Positions 48,733-57,194 of a stretch of DNA of 64,000 nt are shown here, piece by piece (position 1 is the first letter of the stretch; every line of letters begins with the position of its first letter). Source of the DNA: Limonium bicolor (Eukaryota; Streptophyta; Magnoliopsida; Caryophyllales; Plumbaginaceae). Location of the stretch: contig CM041776.1 of assembly GCA_023374045.1 (NCBI GenBank), forward strand, positions 124,401,733 to 124,465,732. The letters are read 5' to 3'. The position numbers and the translations under genes are program-made. Below the pieces are notes generated by a model. That model was not told the DNA's origin, ran no database searches, and saw only the letters and a program-made list of their open reading frames with translations.

Positions 48733-51700
48733 TGAAATACCCCAACCTTAGTATGTTGTTTAAACATTTAAATATGGTATATTAAGACTAAAAAGAGTCT
48801 TAGAAACATTAGTAAACAATTTAAACCATAGAAAAAACAAAAAAAATACCTTAAGGTCAATATGGGCAAAAATGTGCTCTAAGCTTGGGATAAGTTTGGT
48901 TAAGACATAATGCTTACCAAGACTTTATTTAGGTGTTAATGAACATATTAAACCAATTACCAAACAAAACCAAGCTTGAAAACAAGTTAAAACACAAAAA
49001 TGTGCTTTAAGGAGTCTTAAAGCACGTTTTTTGAAAAATTATCTTGTAAATGAGTTTGAATGGCTAAATGTCCATCATTACTCTTTAATTAACATGTGTA
49101 CTACTTAGTATCACATTAGGAAGTCTAAATCAATGGGAAATCAAAAATTTCACAACTATGTGCCTTGTTTTAGTGAATAGTAACTAAAATAAGCTAGATT
49201 ATAACATATGTCAATGTAAGTAATTTAATTGGTCAACAAAGACTAAAATACCCCTTAATATAATATGGGGGCCGGTTTTCATGGTGGTGAGTCACCACTT
49301 ATGCTAACCTATTAAGTAAAGAAAAGATGACTACTTAAGTTACTATTTGCTTTAACATATAAATATCTTTAAAAGCAAACTTCAAACTCATTCTCTCATT
49401 CCCTTGCATTCCCACCGTCTTCTACCATCCTCTTTCTTTCATTTCCGATTTTGCAACAGCACCACCACCATCATTCTTCATCTTCAATCACTTGTAATTC
49501 CTAGCTCACTTTGCCAAATCAAAAACTAAGACCACCATTCTCTTTGTCTTGCCAAGCTCTTCAACTTCATCCTTTCAAAATTCCAAGATCTCCATTTCGG
49601 TGCGAAGAGGAATCTCCATGGGAGGAGCTTGAGCTCACCTTTTTACATTTTATTGTTCTCCTTTGCTTCAAGGTAAGGAATCTCCATGGGAGGAGCTTGA
49701 GCTCACCTTTCGGTGCCAAGAGGAATCTCTTTCAAATACCAAGGTAAAACAACTATCTTAATGTTTTAAAACAATGTATAACCTAGGGTTTACAATGAGA
49801 TGAAGCATAAAGCTTGTATACTCATTTTATAATTTGTATAATGTTTAGAAGTTGACAAGCAACTAAAGCCTTGCCGATTTTAATCAAGGAAACGAGAAAG
49901 AAGTTTGTGAGGAAAAGAGGTAAATGTGCTAACCTAATGTAGTTTAAAGTCTTAGGAGAAATGAGCTTATGTTGCTTATTAAAATGATCTAAGGAGCCAA
50001 TGGTGAATGACTTAGTAAAATGTTCTTAAGGAGACTAGTAAAAAGGCATATGTGTTGTTGTGTGTATTTGCAGGTCAAAGGCAAATATATTGTGGGAAAT
50101 TCAGTGCTTATGGTTTATGCACTTTAAGGGCCTAAGAGCCATGTTATTTAAGGGCCTAAGTGCCAAGCAATTTAAATTATGCACTATATTGTGATGTAGT
50201 GTTAAATGAGTGAAGTTTTGTGCACAAGAATGCTCTTGATGGATCTAAGTGTTCTTGAATGTTTGATGGTGAAAACAATGTGTTTTGGCTTAGTAATGTC
50301 TAGGAGAACCCATGTCGAAATTTAGATAATGTATAAGAAGTTTTAGGTGTTTAAAATGAGTTTGATGAGTTAGGAAGTGTTTAGCAGGGTTAAGTGTTTT
50401 ACTAGGGAAGGAAACATGCATTAAGGTATTCTAAGATGTAAAAAGGACTTAGGCAATGTTTTAGAGGATTTAGAATGCAAATGAGTGCTTTAGGATAGTT
50501 CAAGATCATGGTGAGATTGTGTTTAGGACTTGTGCAATGTTGGTGAATAAGAAGAAGTGATGTGTGGCATGGAGGAGCTATAAACTTGTAGAGATATTCA
50601 AGGAGTTGGGTTAGGAAGAAAAGATACTTGGGAGATAATGTTGTAGTGGTGAGAAAACATTTGGGAATAGTGGAAGTTATAGGTATGAAACACCACATAG
50701 AAACTTAGTGAAAAACATTACAAGTGTAAACCTTTTTATAAGAATTTGTGTAATGCTTGAGGAGGATTTTGATGAATGATTTAAGGAGTTTAATGGAGGT
50801 CTTAAGGTGTGTTTGAGTGCCCAAATAAGGTTAGAACATACTAGGATATATGAGGTGAAGTTTGGAGTTAAATGGGCAATTAAAAACAAGGGTCTGGAGC
50901 AGACCGACCTTGGGGACCGGACCTGCAAGGTCGGTCGAGCCCAGTTTACCCTGCGAGAAATGGTCTCTGGAATGGACCGACCTTGGGGACCGGACTTGCA
51001 AGGTCGGTCGGGCATGGATTTTTAGTACGGATTGAGTCTCTGGAATAGACCGACCTTGGGACCGGACTTACAAGGTCGGTCATGCCTAAATCTTTGTACG
51101 TAAGTGATTCTCGGGAATCGACCGATCTTGCGACCGGACATGCCAAGATCGGTCGGGCCTGAGTTTACAAAGGGGAAAAACAATCGGGAATAGACCGACC
51201 TTGTGGACCGAACTTGCAAGGTCGGTCGGAGTAGAATTTTTGACGGTAATGTGTTCTGGAATGGACCGACCTTGTGTAAGGTCGGTCGGTAAGGTCGGTC
51301 GCACCAAAACTTGTAAAAAAAAACAAAGTATGGCTTAAGTAGTTAACCCTAGGGGGTATGATGAAGGTAATCAAGGATAAGTTAGGGGATTAAAACATGT
51401 CATATAACCATGTTAAACACTTAGTAAATTTGAAGTTAAGTAAGTTAATTAACCGACATTCTTAATTATGTATAGGAGTGGCCTATGGTGAAAATCAATC
51501 GAAGCAAGGACCAAGGTATGGTTTTCTTGCAGTCTGTTGCCTACCGGTTTTCACCGGCTTGTGTGTTATTTGTTTTTCTGAGTGTTTATGACGTTATAAG
51601 ACTTAAATCATGTAATGAGTTTACAGTTGTTCATATTATTGTATAGTTAAGTGTGACTCATACCCCTTGTGTGTGACTAACAAGACTTAACCACATGCTG

Positions 51701-52667
51701 TGATTTGTTATCGAGTTCCAACAGTGAACTTCTAACGAGTGTTAACTAGGGGTGAGGAATCCGGTTGTCCGGTCACGCGTGTAAGTATAAGAGTAGATAT
51801 CTGTATCAGATTCGACTCTTATGATGTTAAGATTGTTCTCCTTTATTTGGCGTTCGATCTCCTACTAGCTTCCTCCAAAGCTTACCTATTCTAACTTATG
51901 ATCGGTTTAGTGGGAACATGTGTTTGTGTGGTGTGTTTGGGTCACAATATCCGAACCATCTGTGACTTAAGTTACTCGTTCGACTAACAGAACGGTAATG
52001 AGTGTGTGTAACAAGCTTAACATGAGGGTGAACCATTCTCTAGGCTTCTTATGTTGATTTACCTTCTTGGTTTGTTGTTGTGGGAAGTGTACTCACTATG
52101 TATGTGATGTTGTGCTATGCAATATTGTTGATATGCCATATGTATATGTTATATGTTAAAATGAATGCCATGTTATCATGACAATTAGTTGCGCGTATCC
52201 CGGTATCCGATGGGCTGCGCGTTAACCATACCTGCCAAGGGTTGCTGACCCCCTCGGGGGCTCCATATTTTTACTGCAGGATGAGGATCCAGGAAGCGGA
52301 ATGGCTATAGTCTCTAGGTTGCAGAAATACTTTTTGTTATTTTGGATGTTGAGCCGGGATGCGCCTGTGCTCCCGTGGCGTTATATTTTGGTACCGTTTG
52401 TGTTACAGTGACGGTCGTTTACAGTTGACAGTGGAGTTCATGTGTACAGTTTACAATGACGGATTGTATTAAATACTCGGTATGTAGTTTATGTATATAT
52501 GGTTGTTATTACCTAATGCTCGGGTGTCTGGTCATCAGACTGGTACCCTTGTATTTATTCTGCCTAGTTAACCACGTTGGTGGTTAACGGCGTTGTAGCA
52601 CCGAGTCGTTTAGTTGTCTTTCCGCTGCGATTTCAGTTATTGTTAAGTGATTAGTAGGGGTGTTACA
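48733..52667 (+). mobile_element. E-family LTR 3: 5' LTR of element E, mosaic
   Basis: TGAAATACCCC to GTGTTACA, preceded by a polypurine tract and followed by a primer site, so it acts both as 3' LTR of the pol fragment and as 5' LTR of E. Its first ~1.1 kb carries states shared with LTR2 (the leader duplication near 49681; TTTATAATTTG and AATGTTTAGAAG near 49825-49845). From about 50600 it carries states shared with LTR4 (GAGTTGGGTTAGG, GAGGTGAAGTTTGG, TGTGGACCGAACTTG, TGTTACAGTGACGG, GCTCGGG). TATA box at 49358-49365; hairpin cluster 50900-51302. Confidence 0.92.
50900..51302. repeat. GACCGACCTTG/CAAGGTCGGTC hairpin cluster in LTR3
   Basis: Six inverted repeats as in the other E LTRs. The best stem is GACCGACCTTG with CAAGGTCGGTC across GGGACCGGACCTG at about 50903-50937. 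Confidence 0.85.
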
Positions 52668-52672
52668 AAAAG

Positions 52673-52684
52673 TGGTATCAGAGC
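52673..52684 (+). promoter_or_regulatory. Primer-binding site of element E (tRNA-iMet)
   Basis: TGGTATCAGAGC, five bases (AAAAG) after the LTR end, is complementary to the 3' end of plant initiator tRNA-Met. The 3' half of the site is in a perfect hairpin, arms ATCAGAGCGA (52677-52686) and TCGCTCTGAT (52691-52700), loop AGTA. Confidence 0.93.
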
Positions 52685-52886
52685 GAAGTATCGCTCTGAT
52701 GACTAGAATACCGAGCTTAGGAATATTCCGAGTTAGGAAACCTAACCACAGTTACCTAAGTGAGCAGTTGTGTGAAGGTTAGCCACTAACTAAGTGTGGA
52801 GATACCTTGTTGTTGGGAAGATGTTACAATCGTTGGAGCCAATAAGTGTGCAAGCACAATGCTAATGAATGTTCGTGTGAATTCAG

Positions 52887-53560
52887 ATGTCAGGTAGACC
52901 ACGAGGTCGAGGCCGCGGGCGCGGCATTGGTGATACTGGGAACCAGGGGGAGAACCCTACGGCGCAAGTCATGGCCGACGCTGTTGCGGCCGCCGTAGCC
53001 CAGATGGTCCCACAATTAGTAGCTGCAATTCAGCAGGGGCAACAGCCCAAAGTTCAACCACCACCGCCACCGCCACGAGAGACCAACTGGGTCAAGGCGT
53101 TGGCAGATTTAAGACCCCCGTCATTTAATGGGGAGACCGACCCTCGTAAGCTGGAGGCGTACATCTTCGAGTTGGAGACCGCCTACGAGACCTTGGATGT
53201 GCCTGCTGGAGCCAAGGTCCGTCTTGCCGCTTACTACCTCAAGGGTTCGGCACAATGTTGGTGGAAGCTTGTGAGAGAGGACCGGATGGCGGATCCTCAG
53301 TTTGGTTGGAGAGAGTATACGGCTCTGCTGCGAGCCAAGTATTATCCTGTGCATGTGCAAGAGGCCAAGCGCCTAGAGCTGGATAGTCTGAGGTAGGGGG
53401 ATAAGATGTCGGTTGACGATTACTACACCGCTTTCACGGCCTTATCCACCTGTTACCGGACCTGGGGTACTCGAACCGGGTGCTGGTAAACCGTTTTTAC
53501 AACGGTCTCAGCCACCGTCTTCGCTATGAGAAGGGGCCAGCTGAGTATACTACCTTGCAG
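52887..53560 (+). pseudogene. E gag exon 1 (capsid part), interrupted
   Basis: Starts at ATG 52887; the bases before it (GAATTCAG) would also serve as a splice acceptor for a spliced leader. It encodes an Arg/Gly-rich N-terminus (residues 4-14), an Ala/Gln/Pro-rich linker (to ~65) and the retrotransposon Gag core from ~70 (ADLRPPSFNGETDPRKLE, KGSAQCWWKL, YTALLRAKYYP), expected to form the capsid. TAG at 53394-53396 falls where the family has LRQG, so it is probably CAG to TAG. A base lost near 53450 shifts the frame, after which SNRVLVNRFYNGLSHRLRYE is recovered to LQ at the exon end. Splice donor CAG/GTAATT. Confidence 0.88.
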
Positions 53561-53660
53561 GTAATTTGAATGAAGTGTGATGTGATAAGTGTAATCCATA
53601 AGTGAATATTAATGTGAGTTGTGAGTTATTTACGGGGCATGACTGACGTCTTAAATTCAG
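53561..53660 (+). other. Gag intron 1 (100 bp, GT-AG)
   Basis: Begins GTAATTTGAATG and ends CTTAAATTCAG. It is AT-rich with stops in all frames and a possible branch site (GACTGACG). Removal joins codon LQ to ECYHAAAK without a frame change (phase 0), continuing the Gag sequence. Retention gives a stop within three codons. Confidence 0.75.
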
Positions 53661-53922
53661 GAGTGCTATCATGCCGCTGCTAAGGTTGAGATTACCGTCC
53701 GTCTGAGGGACAAGGAGAATGCGCACAAGCGCAAGGCCACGAGCGAGGGCCAGAGTCCGCAGGGGTACGGGGGAGGAAAGAAGAAGAAGAAGCCTTATCC
53801 CCAGCCCCAGAAGAGTCAGCACCAGGGTGACAAGGGCCAAGCCCAGACCACCACAGCTGAGGAGCCGCTGAAGCTCACATACGCATATGCGGCGAAACCC
53901 CTACGCTCTTACCCGCCTAAGG
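53661..53922 (+). pseudogene. E gag exon 2 (basic linker)
   Basis: An 87-codon open stretch, starting ECYHAAAKVEITVRLRDKE, then a Lys-rich block (GGGKKKKKPYP) and a Gln/Pro/Gly-rich linker. It is not interrupted. It corresponds to the segment between capsid and nucleocapsid in chromovirus Gag and probably contributes to nucleic-acid binding. It has no start of its own; the frame is set by splicing at both ends. The donor follows AAGG at 53922. Confidence 0.75.
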
Positions 53923-54005
53923 GTAATTACTTAATCATGTGTGTCAAGTTGAAGTGTATGTTGTTAAGTTATGAAGTAAGTATTGATTGTGTACTATGAT
54001 AGCAG
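53923..54005 (+). other. Gag intron 2 (83 bp, GT-AG)
   Basis: Begins GTAATTACTTAATC and ends CTATGATAGCAG. Removal joins AAG-G to CT-TGC-ACG, giving K-A-C-T and leading in frame into the zinc knuckles (phase 1). Retention ends in TGA near the 3' end of the intron. Confidence 0.75.
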
Positions 54006-54347
54006 CTTGCACGGGTTCTGGACCGGAGCGCCACTACTACTGTAAGTGGTGTAACGGAGACCACCCCGGCAAGGACTGCAAAGGAAATGACGTGCAGTGT
54101 TGCTACTGCGAGAAGTGGGGTCACCGTGACTATGAGTGTTACCGGAACCCCAACAGCAGAGTCAACAAGCCCAAGAGGCAGTGGAAGGGTAAGGCCACAA
54201 CGACCATCGATGGCCCAAAGTCGACTAACCAGCCACCCACAGATCAGAGGAACACTGATTCCCAGAAGGGGAAAGGGTCGGGACCTAGCAAGGCCGCCCT
54301 GAATGTGGTGGACCGGTCTGAGGCGCCAGGGCCCTCTACTAGACCAG
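54006..54347 (+). pseudogene. E gag exon 3: nucleocapsid with two zinc knuckles
   Basis: Encodes two CCHC knuckles: CKWCNGDHPGKDC (CX2CX3HX4C, one residue shorter than usual) and CCYCEKWGHRDYEC (CX2CX4HX4C). A basic, Ser/Pro/Gly-rich tail ending PGPSTRP follows. Nucleocapsid binds element RNA. The exon is open. Its end CCAG/GTACCG is a splice donor; without splicing the frame stops after three further codons (TAA at 54356-54358), giving Gag alone. Spliced, the phase-1 end fits two different acceptors, to AlkB (54493) or to protease (55410). Confidence 0.85.
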
Positions 54348-54492
54348 GTACCGCCTAAATTGTTGAGTGAAATATGTGATTGCATACCGCATTTCATGCA
54401 TGTGTGTTAGTGAGTCTAAGTGTGCTACCATGTGAGTAAAGAATTGAAGTACAATGTGAAAGTCACCTAAAATAGGTAATCTGGAAATCTAG
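54348..54492 (+). other. Intron 3, short form: Gag to AlkB (145 bp)
   Basis: GTACCGCCTAAATTG ... GGAAATCTAG. Joins CCA-G to GA-ACC-TTC (P-G-T-F), in frame with the whole AlkB exon. Multiple stops inside. It shares its donor with the long form (54348-55409). Confidence 0.7.
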
Positions 54493-55232
54493 GAACCTTC
54501 AATATTTGTTATCCAATCCCACCCACACCAAACCCTGAAGAAACCACCATCAACATCACCGACTTTCCTATGGAGCAATGTCAGGTCATCCAACCAGGTA
54601 TGATACTCTTAAATGGATACCTGACACTGGAAGCACAAATCCACATCATCAGACGATGCAATGAACTTGGAGCAGCACCTGGAGGTTTCTACACACCCGA
54701 ATACCCGAGTGGATCGAGAATGAAATTGAAGATGATGTGCATGGGTAAGGACTGGAATCCTTACACCAAGACATATCAAGAAGTGCGAGCTGAAGATGGA
54801 GCAACGGTACCGATGATACCTGAGGAGTTCTTAGCGGTCGTTAACCACGCCGTGGTAATTACTTAGAAAGTTGAATCGGACTCAATACCAAGTGTTAAGG
54901 TGGACTTATGTATTGTGAACTTCTACTAGAAAGGTGGACGGTTGGGTTTACACCAAGATAAGGACGAGTCACCCGAGTCTCTAAGTAAGGGAGTACCCGT
55001 GGTGTCTTGGTCCATTGGTGATACCGCAGTGTTTATATATGGCGAGCAGAAGCGTGCTGATCTCGCAAAGAAGTTAGTGTTGAAATCAGGTGATGTGCTA
55101 ATCATGGGTGGGCAGTCAAGGATGCTATATCATGGCATCAAGAAGATCAAACTGAATACCGCACCATCGGCAGTGATCAATGCCACACACATGAAACCCG
55201 GACGTTTGAATTTGACCTTCAGACAGTTTTAA
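54493..55232 (+). pseudogene. AlkB-type Fe(II)/2-oxoglutarate dioxygenase exon (plant ALKBH1-like), two in-frame TAGs
   Basis: One reading frame of about 246 codons to TAA at 55230. N-terminal part: FNICYP, then QPGMILLNGYL, GAAPGGFYTPEY, LKMMCMGKDWNPYT. Catalytic core: LCIVNFY, GLHQDKDES with the HxD metal ligands (His 54951, Asp 54957), SWSIGDTAVFIYG, LKSGDVLIMGGQSRMLYHG with the second His ligand (55131), and GRLNLTFRQF with the 2-oxoglutarate-binding Arg (55203) and the distal Arg (55221). All key residues are kept. Such enzymes oxidatively remove methyl groups from nucleic-acid bases. The sequence resembles plant ALKBH1-like proteins over its whole length, with no intron. TAG at 54864-54866 and 54927-54929 interrupt it. 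It is spliced in phase after Gag; the product would be Gag-AlkB. Confidence 0.9.
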
Positions 55233-55409
55233 AGCCTTGTATAATTATGTAATGTGTTAAGCCAGTTGTATATTAAGAATGCTATATCTAGCTAAGTTTA
55301 CAATGTAATCGACTTGTGATGTGAAGGGAGTGTTAATCAATAAAGTAGAGTTGTTCGAAGTATATCAACTGTGTTGTTACCAAATACTTATAAGTTGCCA
55401 ATGAATTAG
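55233..55409 (+). other. Spacer between the AlkB stop and the protease exon
   Basis: 177 bp, AT-rich, with stops in all frames, ending in the acceptor ATGAATTAG. AATAAAG at about 55339 could be a poly(A) signal for a Gag-AlkB transcript. No other feature seen. Confidence 0.5.
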
Positions 55410-55963
55410 GCTGTGCACTTGGAACGGGAGGTATACTGGGCGTTTGTAATGAGGCAGAAGCCGGAAAGAGCGGCACAATCCTCACCGGTACCTTTCCAGT
55501 CAATGGCGTGGATGCATCGATCTTGTTCGACTCCGGAGCTTCACATAAATTTATCTCGCTATCTTTTGCGAAGAGGTTGGGGTTAGACGGTGAAAAGATG
55601 CCAGACTCCCTAGTCACTCTCCCGTCGAAAGAGCGGATCAGGTGTACCCGCTACCACCGAGATGTTGTTGTACGAATTCGTGATGAAGAGTTTCCGATCA
55701 ACTTGATAGAGTTCGACGGACTTGGTTTTGATGTCATTGTCGGGATGAACTGGTTGGAGCGGTACAAGGGCAGAATCCTGTGTGCCGAGCATCGTCTGCT
55801 TCTTCGGAGTCCGTCTGGGGTTACAATATCTTACCGCCAGAGGCCCAGGGAGCCTTCGACTCAGATCATCACCGCCATGGCTATGTATCGTGAACTACGA
55901 TGAGGAAATGATGTATACCTCTGCTATGTCCAGGACATAGAGAGAGACCCAGAGTTTAGCCCA
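55410..55963 (+). pseudogene. E pol: aspartic protease
   Basis: From the acceptor the frame reads through GVCNEAEAGKSGTILTGTF to the protease, with catalytic DSGAS (about 55529), KFISLSFAKRLGL, the flap-side region and GFDVIVGMNWLERYKG. It would cleave the Gag-Pol polyprotein. It is open to 55900; TGA at 55901-55903 follows CGA, and the same frame continues into [15 protein letters not shown] before RT. No ATG is needed if it is made by splicing from Gag. Confidence 0.88.
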
Positions 55964-57193
55964 GATGTGCCGGTAGTGTCGGAGTTTCCTGATGTATTTC
56001 CTAAGGAACTACCGGGCATGCCGCCAGCACGGGAAGTTGAGTTTGAGATTGATTTGGTTCCGGGCACTGGACCAATTGCGAAGGCGCCCTATTGTATGGC
56101 TCCAGCAGAAATGACAGAGCTCAAGGAGCAGCTGAGAGACCTACTCGACAAGGGATTTATCCGCCCTAGCGTTTCACCATGGGGAGCACCGGTCCTCTTC
56201 GTGAAGAAGGACGGTAGCCTCCGCCTTTGTATTGATTATCGAGAACTTAATGCAGTTACGGTGAAGAACCTTTATCCTTTACCACGCATTGATGACTTAT
56301 TTGATCAGTTGAGAGGAGCATCATGTTCTCCAAGATAGATTTACGATCCGGATACCATCAGATTGCCATCCGTGAGTATGACATTGAGAAGACCGCTTTC
56401 AGAACCAGATATGGACATTATGAGTTTACGGTTATGCCGTTTGGTTTATCCAATGCACCAGCCAAGTTCATGGACTTAATGAATCGCTAGTTCCAAGATC
56501 AGTTGGACAAGTCAGTGGTAGTCTTCATCGACGATATTCTTGTGTACTCGAAGTCGAGAGGTGAGCATGAAAGCCACCTGAGAAATGTGTTACAAACGCT
56601 GGGAAAGAATCAGTTGTATGCTAAATTTTCAAAGTGTGAGTTTTTGTTGAACCAAGTATCCTTTCTTGGTCATGTGATTTCTGAGGACGGGATCGCTGTT
56701 GATCCGGCAAAGATTGATGCAGTGCGCACCTGGCCAAGGCCGAAGACAGTTACCGACATCTGGAGCTTCCTCGGTCTAGCATGTTATTATAGGAGGTTTG
56801 TGAAGGACTTCTCCAGTGTCTCGAAGCCGATGACTTCCTTGATGAAGAAGGATGCTCCATTCGAGTGGACAGATGACTGCGAGAGTTCTTTTCAGAGTCT
56901 CAAGGATGCTCTGACATCTGCACCAGTTCTGACTATACCAGACGGTCCAGATGGTTTTGAAGTCTATTGCGACGCATCAGGCAGAGGTATGGGTTGTGTG
57001 TTGATGCAACACGGGAAGGTCGTAGCATACGCCTCCCGACAACTGAAGAAGCATGAAGAGAACTACCCTACCCACGATTTAGAACTGGGTGCCATTGTCT
57101 TCGCATTGAAGATATGGCGACATTATTTGTATGGGGTAAGTGTGACAATTTATTCTGACCACAAAAGTTTGAAGTACTTGTTCACCAGAAGGA
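55964..57193 (+). pseudogene. E pol: reverse transcriptase and RNase H, frameshifted
   Basis: RT begins [14 protein letters not shown] and shows [67 protein letters not shown] and catalytic [14 protein letters not shown] (about 56518-56550). RNase H shows [33 protein letters not shown] and [12 protein letters not shown]. Together they make and degrade the RNA strand during copying. Damage: one base lost near 56323 (GCATCATGTTC), TAG at 56488-56490 (after LMNR) and a 2-base loss near 57184. ACATTATTTG at 57120 is exactly where the truncated pol fragments of the other units begin. Confidence 0.92.
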
Positions 57194-57194
57194 G

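Larger units (their letters stand above)
54348..55409 (+). other. Intron 3, long form: Gag to Pol (1,062 bp, contains the AlkB exon)
   Basis: Same donor as the short form; acceptor CCAATGAATTAG at 55409. Joins CCA-G to GC-TGT-GCA (P-G-C-A), in frame with the residues leading to GTILTGTFPVNG of the protease. Using this acceptor skips the AlkB exon and its stop codon and yields a continuous Gag-Pol frame (damage aside). Confidence 0.65.

Noticed and set aside
54864..54941. Interval between the two AlkB open frames as an intron
   Set aside because: Both halves are in the same frame and the interval reads through as AlkB sequence (LCIVNFY) with two TAG codons only. Not an intron.
54493..55232. 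AlkB exon as an integrated fragment of a plant RNA virus
   Set aside because: The sequence follows the plant ALKBH1-like proteins along its whole length, including the N-terminal FNICYP and LKMMCMGK parts; no replicase or other viral sequence is adjacent; flanking splice sites fit the retrotransposon frame.
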